Positions 1 through 8,128 of a stretch of 64,000 nucleotides of DNA are shown one piece after another. The stretch is from a virus, in the IMG/VR virus record IMGVR_UViG_3300032770_000001, positions 62,001-126,000 of that record; one strand, given 5' to 3'. The notes below the pieces were generated by a model. It did not search any database and was not told the origin of the DNA. It saw only the letters and a program-made list of their open reading frames with translations. Numbering within the stretch: position 1 is the first letter of the stretch; the number at the start of each line of letters is the position of its first letter. The position numbers and the translations under genes are program-made.

Positions 1-721
1 GCCCCACTACACGGACCTCACAGGCAATCAGGATGGGCAGGGGCTCTCCGCAGGCGTCCTCCAGTGGAACGCCGGACAGGGTACCCTCCAAAGCCTGCTC
101 GTGAACAACATCGCCCCCAAGATGGGTTGGGACAAGATGCAGACCTTTTTCAAGTCCGACATCCACCACTTCGCCATGCTCCGGGGACAAGACGCCATTC
201 AATGGTGTCTGGATCACTACATCGAATCCGGCTCAACGCACGTCGCGGCAGCGGCGGCTCAGTGCTGGACTGCGATGCTCGGTCAACCGGAATCGGTAGC
301 CGGACAAGTGGAAGCCGCCAAGAACTGGCAGTTGATGCGTGCCAACAAATTAGCAGCGCAGTACGCTCCAGACTTTCCGGGCTCCAGCCGCGTGCTGGCT
401 TTCTTCTTCGATGTGGTAGTTCAGGAAGGTGGAATGATTACGCAGCACGGCTCAGTACAGCCGCTCCCGGCTGGCAGCGATCCTGACTGTTCCGCAGCCC
501 TGCAACTGGCTCAGGCTAACAGCCCCCACACCCAAGCGATTTGGCAAGCAGCCACAGGCGGGGATCGACTGGCACGTTTGCTCCTGTACTACGGCTATCA
601 GCGTGCGCTTTTGGGGAATCCGACCTACTTGTGGGATGCGTGTTCTCGACGTGGCTCGATTGCCTGTCGAGGCGGGATCGTGCACAACACGAAGGTGGAC
701 TTTACTTCGTTGCTGGATTAA
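1..721 (+). CDS. Lysozyme-like / peptidoglycan hydrolase-like protein (5' truncated)
   Basis: The reading frame is open from the left edge (frame beginning at base 2) to the TAA at 719-721, so the start lies outside the window. The visible N-terminus contains a glycine-rich segment GLSAGVLQWNAGQGTLQ, followed by a helical region. A Gly-x-x-QWN-x-GQG-type segment occurs in lysozyme-like phage and bacterial cell-wall hydrolases, where it lines the active-site cleft; this is the only basis for the functional call. No signal peptide can be judged because the start is missing. The last 20 nt overlap tail-to-tail with a minus-strand gene. It could instead be a structural protein. Confidence 0.5.
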   Translation, partial: PHYTDLTGNQDGQGLSAGVLQWNAGQGTLQSLLVNNIAPKMGWDKMQTFFKSDIHHFAMLRGQDAIQWCLDHYIESGSTHVAAAAAQCWTAMLGQPESVAGQVEAAKNWQLMRANKLAAQYAPDFPGSSRVLAFFFDVVVQEGGMITQHGSVQPLPAGSDPDCSAALQLAQANSPHTQAIWQAATGGDRLARLLLYYGYQRALLGNPTYLWDACSRRGSIACRGGIVHNTKVDFTSLLD

Positions 722-1079
722 GCGACCGTTCCCACTCACTGATCTCGGCATCGACAATGCCGATGTCAATCGCGTGCTCTTCTTGAAGACGCTTACGGTA
801 CGATCTCAATTCATTGATGCGGGTCTCTGCCTGAATTCCGGGCATCTTGTCCTTGCGATACGCCCGTGCAAGACAACGGCCTAACGCACAATCCGGGCAA
901 CTGATGATGTCCTCTCCCGATGCACTGGTGAAGTTCAATTTGCAACGTTCACAGACATAGTCGTACATGGTGACGCTCATAGATTCCTCTCGTACACGGG
1001 CGGACAAATGAGTCAGTGGGTGATCCTTACCGAAAAAGTCAGTCAATACGTCGCCTAGATCGAAGGGTCTGTCTTTCAC
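702..1079 (-). CDS. Small zinc-ribbon protein
   Basis: 125 residues from a GTG at 1079 that overlaps the stop of the upstream gene (GTGA, translational coupling). An alternative ATG at about residue 34 is preceded by a good AGAGGA ribosome site, so the true product may be the shorter form. A CxxC...CxxC pair (YVCERC and SCPDC) forms a zinc ribbon in the middle, followed by a charged helical tail. The gene lies at the end of the minus-strand tail transcription unit and overlaps the convergent gene by 20 nt. Function is unknown; zinc ribbons of this kind bind nucleic acid or mediate protein contacts. Confidence 0.6.
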   Translation of the reverse strand: MKDRPFDLGDVLTDFFGKDHPLTHLSARVREESMSVTMYDYVCERCKLNFTSASGEDIISCPDCALGRCLARAYRKDKMPGIQAETRINELRSYRKRLQEEHAIDIGIVDAEISEWERSLNPATK

Positions 1080-1366
1080 GGAAGCGGCCCGCCTGCTTCG
1101 GCACGAACTCGATTGGTTTCCTCGCGATCTTCAATGGCAGCGAGTTCGTCGGCGTTCGTGGCTCCAGTTCGAGGATCAGGTTGACGGACGGTACGAGCCA
1201 TCGCTTGAAGCTGCTCATCGGTGTAATGCTGAGCCTTCTTGACAGCGAAGTCGTTGAGGTAATAGAGGGCTTGCCCCTCTTCCGGGTCAATGCCCCCTGC
1301 TGAGTATCGCTTGATGACCAACTGCAAATACTCGTGCAGGTCATCGGGTAATTGAATCACGACCAT
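1076..1366 (-). CDS. Hypothetical protein, 96 aa
   Basis: ATG start one base after the stop of the HNH gene upstream, and a 4-nt overlap with the zinc-ribbon gene downstream, so the frame fits a tightly packed operon. The protein begins with a hydrophobic-polar pattern (MVVIQLPDDLHEYLQLVI) like a small beta-alpha fold and ends in a charged, Pro/Gly-rich tail. No family is recognised. Two overlapping ORFs on either strand lack this spacing and were not chosen. Confidence 0.55.
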   Translation of the reverse strand: MVVIQLPDDLHEYLQLVIKRYSAGGIDPEEGQALYYLNDFAVKKAQHYTDEQLQAMARTVRQPDPRTGATNADELAAIEDREETNRVRAEAGGPLP

Positions 1367-1367
1367 T

Positions 1368-1916
1368 TCAACAATCCTTTCGAGCTAGATGAGCGGCACT
1401 CCGTTGCACCCACATAACGAAATCCTCATACGACATATCGCTTTTCGCTCGATTACACACGTGACAGCACGGAACAACGTTGGTCTCGGTGTAACCAATC
1501 GAGTTCTTAACTCTGTCAATACCATTGTAAGTGAATTTTCCGGATTTCACAACATAGGTTTTGAGTGGCTCCACTCCACAGTAATGACAGGGGCTTGCAG
1601 TGAGAACATCGAACTGCTCCGACGTTAGCTCCCAAGACAATCCTCGGTTCTGCGCTGAGCGAATGTAGTTTGCCCAAATTTGATTTCTCGCCCGTACTCC
1701 CGGTTCCAGCAAGCGATTGACTTTCCGGCTTTCGGCCCAAAGGCACCCGCAGCTTCGGGTTCTGCCTTTACGTAGTGCACTTCCCGGCACTACCTTTTCA
1801 ACACCGCAGGCGCAGAGAACTCGCCATTGAACTTCGCCCCACGGCGAATCCTCGCTCCTGCTAAGGACGGTAAGTCTTTCGAACTGCTTCCCAACGAGAT
1901 CGATAAATCTACCCAT
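1368..1916 (-). CDS. HNH homing-endonuclease-like protein
   Basis: 182 residues. The N-terminal third has a CxCG...SCGC zinc-binding module (LCACG, then RSCGC near residue 57) typical of phage free-standing HNH proteins. The C-terminal part has an HNH layout: SPCHYCG, then a YNGIDRVKNS...Y stretch and PCCHVCNRAKSDMS, with paired CxxC motifs around the catalytic region. Such enzymes nick or cut DNA at intron or intergenic insertion sites and spread themselves. It sits between the secreted lysozyme-like gene and two small genes. A TATTGT -10 candidate lies only 5 nt upstream of the ATG, with no good ribosome site. Confidence 0.82.
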   Translation of the reverse strand: MGRFIDLVGKQFERLTVLSRSEDSPWGEVQWRVLCACGVEKVVPGSALRKGRTRSCGCLWAESRKVNRLLEPGVRARNQIWANYIRSAQNRGLSWELTSEQFDVLTASPCHYCGVEPLKTYVVKSGKFTYNGIDRVKNSIGYTETNVVPCCHVCNRAKSDMSYEDFVMWVQRSAAHLARKDC

Positions 1917-1921
1917 ACATT

Positions 1922-1927
1922 ACAATA
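1922..1927 (-). promoter_or_regulatory. -10 element directly before the HNH gene (leaderless candidate)
   Basis: Reading the minus strand, CAGTATTGT is followed after 5 nt by the ATG at 1916. This geometry puts the start codon at about +1 and matches the leaderless pattern seen at other genes in the window. The hexamer is a weaker match than the others. Confidence 0.4.
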
Positions 1928-1946
1928 CTGGATAGTCGATCAATTA

Positions 1947-2495
1947 CTACTCCTGCTGGAGAATGGGAAGAGTAGTCGGCGTATTGAGAATCGCCGGGTC
2001 GAGATTTGTGGCGACAAAACCGATCTGCGGTGCCACGGGCTCTTCTGGCGTAAAGTACGCTTTCAAGGTCGTGGAAGGTTCAACGCCAAGGTTATGAGAC
2101 ACGTTCTTTGACCATGTACGCCACTTGGTCGCATACAGTTTGGCGACCGACTTGATGGTCATGTTGCGTCCGTAGTATTTGGACTCCCCGGCAGCCATCT
2201 TGGTCAGGTTCGACCGGAGCGCGGCGAAGCCAGCGGCGTCATTTTTGAAGATCACGTAGCCCTGACGGTTTACGCCGATCTGTCCCGGATAACGCACGCC
2301 CTTCTTGAAGGTGCGGATATCGCCGGGGTTGTGGTAGCGGGTGGGGACGGCTCCCTTGACGCCGAAGCCTTCGGCCTTCCCGATTGCGTGTGCAAGAGCG
2401 TCTACCTTCTCAGAATCAATCTGAGAATGGCATGGCAGAGCAACAACAAGCACGATGAACAATGTCGCTAAAAATGCCCATAGTTGTTTTGTCAT
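1947..2495 (-). CDS. Secreted lysozyme/transglycosylase-like protein
   Basis: 182 residues with a Sec signal peptide (residues 1 to about 24, a hydrophobic core ending ALPCHS). The mature part begins AHAIGKAEGF, carries a YHNPGDIR motif, and continues through a GFAALRSNL helix and a NVSHNLGV segment. The same order of motifs (AIG-x-x-EG, NPGDI, GF-x-AL, LG) occurs in the N-terminal domain of the tail protein at 12114-13571, so both carry one muralytic-like domain; the Glu of AEG/QEG is the likely catalytic acid. The export signal suggests it acts in the periplasm, for lysis or superinfection exclusion. A strong promoter and GGAGG site precede it. Confidence 0.72.
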   Translation of the reverse strand: MTKQLWAFLATLFIVLVVALPCHSQIDSEKVDALAHAIGKAEGFGVKGAVPTRYHNPGDIRTFKKGVRYPGQIGVNRQGYVIFKNDAAGFAALRSNLTKMAAGESKYYGRNMTIKSVAKLYATKWRTWSKNVSHNLGVEPSTTLKAYFTPEEPVAPQIGFVATNLDPAILNTPTTLPILQQE

Positions 2496-2521
2496 CGGTC
2501 TATTGTACCTCCGATACTCCT

Positions 2522-2552
2522 ATTCTACCAGTGAAATGTACGATAATGTTTA
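2522..2552 (-). promoter_or_regulatory. Extended -10 promoter (TGGTAGAAT), minus strand
   Basis: Reverse complement of 2522-2530 reads TGGTAGAAT, an extended -10 element. The 17-nt string TTTCACTGGTAGAATAG is shared exactly with the promoter at 25356-25374. It directs transcription into the secreted lysozyme-like gene, with a short leader containing GGAGG. Confidence 0.75.
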
Positions 2553-2566
2553 GCTCCTAAAATGTT

Positions 2567-2593
2567 GACGGCGAAGGGGTTACCTTCGCCGTC
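2567..2593 (-). terminator. Hairpin terminator at the end of the tail operon
   Basis: Perfect 11-bp inverted repeat (GACGGCGAAGG / CCTTCGCCGTC) with a 5-nt loop. On the minus strand it is followed by AACATTTT. It lies after the fibre-like gene ending at 2661 and just before the promoter of the next gene, as expected for a transcription boundary. Confidence 0.7.
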
Positions 2594-2660
2594 CTGAAAT
2601 GTCGTTCATTTAGGGTACGATAGTCGGAAAATTAGGGCGATTTTTTACTAACCCCTTTGT

Positions 2661-5600
2661 TTAGAAGAGGTTAGATATGCGGGTTGGGATGTGCGGCTCG
2701 TACAAAAAGGTGTCCGTAGCGATCACGCGACCAATGCAGATGATCCAACCGACCGTGGTCAGAAGGGGATCGAAGTCTTGCGTCAGAGTGCCGTCCGCAG
2801 CCACATAGAGCAGACCGCCGACCGTCCAGCCCGTGTTCGAGACTTGGAAGACACCGCCGTAATTGGTGCCGACCGGAACCGTGTCGCCCTTGGTCGCCGG
2901 AGCCAGCGTGACACCATCCGGATATGGTGCCAACGGCACACCCGTGGCGTCGATAGCCAGAACTGCCTGCCCCTGCGTCTCAGCCCCGGTGTATCCGGCG
3001 TGCCCCAGCGGAGCCGCCCCGGTGAAAGTTGTCCCAGTTACCGCCGTAATCAACAGGACGTACCCGTTCAGGAACGTCGCGGCACCGAGATTCTGGAGCA
3101 GGATATACTGTCCGACCGAGAAACTGTTCGCAGCGGTGATGGTCGCTACGTTGCTGCCATTGATCGACACATTGGTGATTGCCGGGATGACCGGGTTGAC
3201 CGGAAGCACCCCACCATCTGGCTGAATCGCGACCGCCGACAGGGTAGCAAACGTACCGTCCGCTTCAAAATTCTTACCGAGGGTAGCGACCGAACTCGGA
3301 AGCTGCTGCGGGACCGTATTGGTGGAACTCTGGATCATCCCGAAATAGCTGCCGATCAAAATGTTCTGCGAAGACGGCAGATCGTGGCTTGCGAAAACTT
3401 GAATCACGTCTCCGACTTCCGCGATGAGAGATGTCGAGAACTGCTGTGAAAACGGCCCGGTCGTTGTCGGGTCAGTCGAGTCAGTAAACGCAGGCATTCC
3501 GTTCTGGAAAATGGTGACCGTGCGAATACCCGCTGCCCCGGTGTCCCAATCCAGTTGTCCATAAGCTTGGTAGGTTCCAGCCTGCTGAATGGTGAAGGTA
3601 GTTGCGTTCGTGACATTACTCGTCATGTCGAACACAATTGTGTCGAACGGAACCACTACGCCTGCCGCCCCGGTCGGGATACTAACCCCAACGCTCCCGG
3701 CTTGAACCAAAAAACCGTACTGCTGTCCGGCTGCGACTCCAGCCGATGCTAAAGCGATCTGGTTGCTGATCTCTGTCTGAAACGCCTGCGAGAACTTCTG
3801 GATTCCCGCATAACTCAAATTGGTGCGGAGCATGGCAAGCTGCACGGGAACTGGCTGACCTTGAATATCCGGGCGGCTGAGGAAAGCTTCCGCATCCAAA
3901 TCGGTTGGCGGTGCCGTCCAGCCGTTGCTTGCATCGGTTGGTGTTGAAGAGTTGGTGTAGTTTACCTGCGGCAGCGGTGGAATGTTCAGCAACGGCGTAC
4001 CCGTCGCCCAAAGGCGATTACGGGTTGCCACATCCAAAGCCACAATCTCATAATCAGTCGGGTCACCCAGCGGGTCGATGGCTGCGTCGAGTGAATCCAC
4101 ATACGTGACCACGAACTGAACTAGATACGGGTCTTGCACCAGCAGAATTTGCAGGTTGTTATTGAATTCCCGCCAAAACTGCGTAAATCTATCCACGGTT
4201 GTAGCTTGAGCGAACTGATCGTATACGAACCGGAACTTCGGATGCGGCGACTGATAGCTCGTATTGTTCTGGATGTTGATGGTCGCGATAGCGATAACCT
4301 GATCCAGCACCGCTTTGATCGAGGCCGGGAAGGTGCAGGAGACGGGGAATTCCGCCGTAGTTGCTCCCAGCACTTCTGTCACGGTCGCTGTCGTGATCGT
4401 GGTGGGCATGTAATCCACGTCAGTTCCGGTAAAGCCGGATACGAAATTGTTATCTGCCCCGCCATCAAAATTCTTGTTGCGGGTATAGCCAAGGATCGCC
4501 GCCTCAATGTAAGACAATTTCCACAGGAGGTTCTGCTGCGTCTGCGCATCCACTGCCGTAAGGATCGTAATCAAGGGGATTGCAGTCGGAGCATCTTGAA
4601 CTCCGGTACCACCGAGTACATCGTTCCACGGAGTCGGAGTGTTAGCCAGATAGGTGACGGATGGTGTAATCAGTTCGGTGTACACCGCCTGAATATTCGG
4701 AATCCAGATACCCGCACGTCCGGTGCGGGAGTTGTCAAGGTAAAACAACCATTCAGCCGTCAAGTTTGGATCAAAGTTCGAATCCACCACAGCTTGCAGG
4801 TTCACATAGTGAACAAGGGCGCTGCGTAACGCCGTGGGATCAGTGATGCCACGTGTTGCCGGAACGACCGAGATGATGTTGTCACGGTATGTCTGAGACG
4901 GCATCTGATAGTTCGAGATGATCGTGCTCGGATCAGGCACGCTGCCCAACATCGACGAATTCGGATTGAACGGTGTATTGGTTGCCCCAGCCGGGAGTGA
5001 TGAGGTAAGCGTCGTCGGCAGGAAATATGGTTCTACGTTCGTAGCCTGCATCAAAGCAATGAAGTTCGGGTCGCTAAGGTTTTGTCCCGTATTCGGAATC
5101 AGACCACCCAACGGCGGTACGAAGAATGGCGTGCCATACGTCAACCCGCTGTAGGTCTGCGTCGTGCTTGGGTAGTTCCGGAAGATGTTGATGTTCGGAA
5201 CGTGGATCACGCACTGGTTAAACGCGAAGTTAAAATCGAAATTCACGTTCGACTTAAACGCCGCCAGCGGGAAGAAGTTAAAGCCATTCCAATTCCACAC
5301 GGTATCCGAGAAGAAATTCGGAATCGCCGGAAGATCAGGCAAACCCCAGTTGCAGATGTTGTTCAGCAGGTTCGCTAGAGCGTTGAGGCTCCCCTGCACC
5401 ATGCCGAGCATGTTCTGCTCAATCGACTGGAGCATTCCGATATTCTGGGACAAGGCTTTGGTGATCGCCGAGATGTCCTGTTGAACCTGAGCCACGTCCT
5501 GAAGGAACTTAATCGAGTCCGCAATAAGCAGGAACTTGCGGAGGCGGTGCTTATTCTGCGCATCGACCGCTGTGGTATTGATTTGCAGCTTGGTTGCGAT

Positions 5601-5804
5601 GAACTGAAGCAACTGCTGTTTCTTCTCCATCAACTGGTAGTTGGCATCAGTAATGGAGTTCTCAAGAACGCGGCCCTGCTCCATCGCTTTTTGATAGTTC
5701 GTAGCGATCTTCGGGTCGCCGAGCGGATTAAGGCGTGTAACAGCGCCCTTGGCACTGATCGGCCATACCAACGAATTTTGCAGACTAGAAGGTAGTGATC
5801 CCAT
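2661..5804 (-). CDS. Large tail fibre/baseplate-periphery protein with C1q-like and repeat modules
   Basis: 1047 residues. Residues about 30-150 are helical and coiled-coil-like, followed by a long Asn/Thr/Pro-rich beta region. Around residues 700-825 there is a jelly-roll pattern like C1q/TNF-type domains (alternating strands with FTIQQAGTYQAYGQLDW and a VFASHDL turn). Residues about 873-945 carry a module with NSFSVGQ, TFLNG and VTGTTFT motifs that recurs twice in the plus-strand fibre protein at 37365-40307. The protein is the distal member of the tail operon, and its ATG overlaps the upstream stop (TAATG). This fits a fibre or host-binding component; receptor and exact position are unknown. 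Confidence 0.7.
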   Translation of the reverse strand: MGSLPSSLQNSLVWPISAKGAVTRLNPLGDPKIATNYQKAMEQGRVLENSITDANYQLMEKKQQLLQFIATKLQINTTAVDAQNKHRLRKFLLIADSIKFLQDVAQVQQDISAITKALSQNIGMLQSIEQNMLGMVQGSLNALANLLNNICNWGLPDLPAIPNFFSDTVWNWNGFNFFPLAAFKSNVNFDFNFAFNQCVIHVPNINIFRNYPSTTQTYSGLTYGTPFFVPPLGGLIPNTGQNLSDPNFIALMQATNVEPYFLPTTLTSSLPAGATNTPFNPNSSMLGSVPDPSTIISNYQMPSQTYRDNIISVVPATRGITDPTALRSALVHYVNLQAVVDSNFDPNLTAEWLFYLDNSRTGRAGIWIPNIQAVYTELITPSVTYLANTPTPWNDVLGGTGVQDAPTAIPLITILTAVDAQTQQNLLWKLSYIEAAILGYTRNKNFDGGADNNFVSGFTGTDVDYMPTTITTATVTEVLGATTAEFPVSCTFPASIKAVLDQVIAIATINIQNNTSYQSPHPKFRFVYDQFAQATTVDRFTQFWREFNNNLQILLVQDPYLVQFVVTYVDSLDAAIDPLGDPTDYEIVALDVATRNRLWATGTPLLNIPPLPQVNYTNSSTPTDASNGWTAPPTDLDAEAFLSRPDIQGQPVPVQLAMLRTNLSYAGIQKFSQAFQTEISNQIALASAGVAAGQQYGFLVQAGSVGVSIPTGAAGVVVPFDTIVFDMTSNVTNATTFTIQQAGTYQAYGQLDWDTGAAGIRTVTIFQNGMPAFTDSTDPTTTGPFSQQFSTSLIAEVGDVIQVFASHDLPSSQNILIGSYFGMIQSSTNTVPQQLPSSVATLGKNFEADGTFATLSAVAIQPDGGVLPVNPVIPAITNVSINGSNVATITAANSFSVGQYILLQNLGAATFLNGYVLLITAVTGTTFTGAAPLGHAGYTGAETQGQAVLAIDATGVPLAPYPDGVTLAPATKGDTVPVGTNYGGVFQVSNTGWTVGGLLYVAADGTLTQDFDPLLTTVGWIICIGRVIATDTFLYEPHIPTRISNLF

Positions 5805-8128
5805 TAGCTGTTCTCATCGCTCGAATAGAGCCCTTGATTGTGCACAATGTCCGGCGCTTCCGTTGTGTGCCGCGTCAAGCCTTTCTCAATTATTTTCTGC
5901 GCAGTAAATATGATGTCCGTCTTTGTCGCATGACGCCACGTGGTGCATTCCGTGATCCAGTCACCTGTCGAATGCCAGTGCAGGTTGCCTTGATGGGTGA
6001 TGTCGATATCACCCTGAATCTCCAACCGCAAAGCCTTACCCTGAGTGTTGGGTTTGAGCGTGACTTCAACACCACCGTCGAACTGCCCGGTGATCGACCG
6101 ACCCTGAGCATCCTTGCCGAACGCAAGAACCACACCACCAGCCAGATCAATCAAGAGAGATTGTCCGCTGTCCGGGTTCTGACCCAGACGCAGGAGGACA
6201 TCGCGGTTACCATGTACGTCAAGCGAAAGTCCCATGGCATCCGGCGTATTCACTGGTTGACCGCTCCAGTTGTACGGCAGCATTTGAAGCTGCGGGGCAC
6301 CCACCTGAGTCATGTCGTGGAACTGGTAGAGGCTATCCCCAGCCCCGTATGTCGGACGACCGGGGGAATGAGAATCAATGCGAGCCGGGTCGGTTACAGC
6401 GTATGGGTTTTTTCCTTGTGCGTCAGAATAACCGTTAACAAGGTGACGCCGAAGAGAAGACGCATTCCTTGCACCAAGACGTAAAATTGAACCACCGTCA
6501 AATGCGGCACGAAGTGAGACATTTTCTGCTCCTGTTTTATTGGTCAGGCTTCCGGCATCGCCCGGTGCGAGCTTCGGGGCTGTCCAGTATTGTAAAGTGC
6601 GAGCGGCTACGGCATCTCCCTTGCTGCGGATTTGAGTTTCCACTGTACGCCGAGAGTTCGGCAACGATGTGTCATCTGCACCGAGACGAATAACCGCCTG
6701 ACCCAGTGCTTGCAGATCAACGGCGTCTTCTTCGTCACGGTTCTTTCCGATGACAGCCTTAACTGATCCAACAGAGTGAAGCTCAAGGGAGCGTCCGGCT
6801 CCATGCGGGTGCTCGTAGCCGCCCGCAAACTTGATATTTTCTTTCGGCATCGTGGAGCCGATCTCAATGCTTGTGAAACCTTCTTTCGTTACATCCAAGC
6901 GAGTCGTGTTGTACTCGTATGGGAAGCGGATCGCCAGAGCGTCCGCCGCGAGGCGAGCTTCGACATGATCCGACGAGTCATTGACCGGAAGGTAACCGGA
7001 TTCAACATCTGCCCCGAAACGTCCTTGTTGCGTGTATGGGAATAGAACGGGCTTGAGCACCTGACCATAGGTTGCTTTATCAAAACGGTTGTAACCCACC
7101 AGCGTGCCTTGTGCGCGTTCAACGATGAATGCCCGACGACGGGGCGTGACGCCCTCATTGAGCGTCGGACCGACCGGAGCGGTCATAGTGCTCGTCGGAT
7201 GATCCCATGTCTGATTGACCATGTAGGTCTGATCGTCGCCTTTAACGTTGCCGGGTGCGAGTTCGCCGTTGACCGTCAGAGCCCCAATGTTAGTGCGCTG
7301 CCACGGGTCTTGATACGTACCGACCAACTGATCGAACAAGTCGGTCTGAAGAAGTTCAGCAGGCAGCGGATAGTCCAAAGCAAATTCCTGAACAAGTTCC
7401 GTGCTTTCGGTGAATGCGATCACATCCTGCTTACCGCTGACATAGCGGTCAGTCGGTTGCGAGCCGGGGGCGAGGTATGCCACGTACTCTTGCGTGCCGT
7501 CCGGGAGTTGAACGGCGACCAAATTGGTCGCATTTGGACGATTCACCGGACCTTCCATCTGCACGCCGCCAGCGGTGTACTTCAACTGCCGACTGGTGAT
7601 GCGTGTCCATGTCCGGCTTTCAGGGTCAAGGCGATCACGGCTCATGTCCGATCCGGCATGATCCCAGCCCGTATCGATGCGCTCAGTGTAGCCTCCCGTG
7701 TACGATGATGTCTTTTGTCCCGGATATGCTTTACGATAGCTGCCGCGAAGACGATCTGAAAGTCCCTGAATCTCTGCTCCGGAAAGCGGACGATCAGCAA
7801 TTGTATCGATACCCTTTGTGGTGTCGCTCAAATACCAACTCAGAACCGCAATCTGAGCGAACCCATTGACATACATGGTGTATGCGCACAGACAAGTCGA
7901 GAACTGCTCCGGCATGTGCACATCAGTCTGCGTGACCGAGGACTGTCCAGCCGGAAAGACTGACACTTCGACGAAGGTCATCCCAGTACGGATGTCCTCA
8001 ATCGTGAGCACCATGCGCTCGTAGTCAACTGAAAGCACGCGCCCCAGAAAAACTTCAAAGCGGTGCTGTTGACGCTGAATATCGAGCGCCGATGGCTGAT
8101 ACATTCTCGAATTGTCTTTGATCGGCAT
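5804..8128 (-). CDS. Baseplate spike/puncturing-type protein
   Basis: 774 residues. The N-terminal region (about 20-110: FLGRVLSVDYERMVLTIED...FAQIAVLSWYL) has the strand pattern of an OB-fold domain found at the base of gp5/gpV-type tail spikes. The C-terminal third consists of short repeated strands (VEVTLKPN, LRLEIQGDIDITHQGN) that resemble an intertwined beta-prism or helix. It lies directly after the hub-like protein and overlaps the next gene by one base, an order expected for hub then spike. It has no visible lysozyme domain; that activity appears to be on the 12114-13571 protein. Family assignment is by pattern only. Confidence 0.6.
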   Translation of the reverse strand: MPIKDNSRMYQPSALDIQRQQHRFEVFLGRVLSVDYERMVLTIEDIRTGMTFVEVSVFPAGQSSVTQTDVHMPEQFSTCLCAYTMYVNGFAQIAVLSWYLSDTTKGIDTIADRPLSGAEIQGLSDRLRGSYRKAYPGQKTSSYTGGYTERIDTGWDHAGSDMSRDRLDPESRTWTRITSRQLKYTAGGVQMEGPVNRPNATNLVAVQLPDGTQEYVAYLAPGSQPTDRYVSGKQDVIAFTESTELVQEFALDYPLPAELLQTDLFDQLVGTYQDPWQRTNIGALTVNGELAPGNVKGDDQTYMVNQTWDHPTSTMTAPVGPTLNEGVTPRRRAFIVERAQGTLVGYNRFDKATYGQVLKPVLFPYTQQGRFGADVESGYLPVNDSSDHVEARLAADALAIRFPYEYNTTRLDVTKEGFTSIEIGSTMPKENIKFAGGYEHPHGAGRSLELHSVGSVKAVIGKNRDEEDAVDLQALGQAVIRLGADDTSLPNSRRTVETQIRSKGDAVAARTLQYWTAPKLAPGDAGSLTNKTGAENVSLRAAFDGGSILRLGARNASSLRRHLVNGYSDAQGKNPYAVTDPARIDSHSPGRPTYGAGDSLYQFHDMTQVGAPQLQMLPYNWSGQPVNTPDAMGLSLDVHGNRDVLLRLGQNPDSGQSLLIDLAGGVVLAFGKDAQGRSITGQFDGGVEVTLKPNTQGKALRLEIQGDIDITHQGNLHWHSTGDWITECTTWRHATKTDIIFTAQKIIEKGLTRHTTEAPDIVHNQGLYSSDENS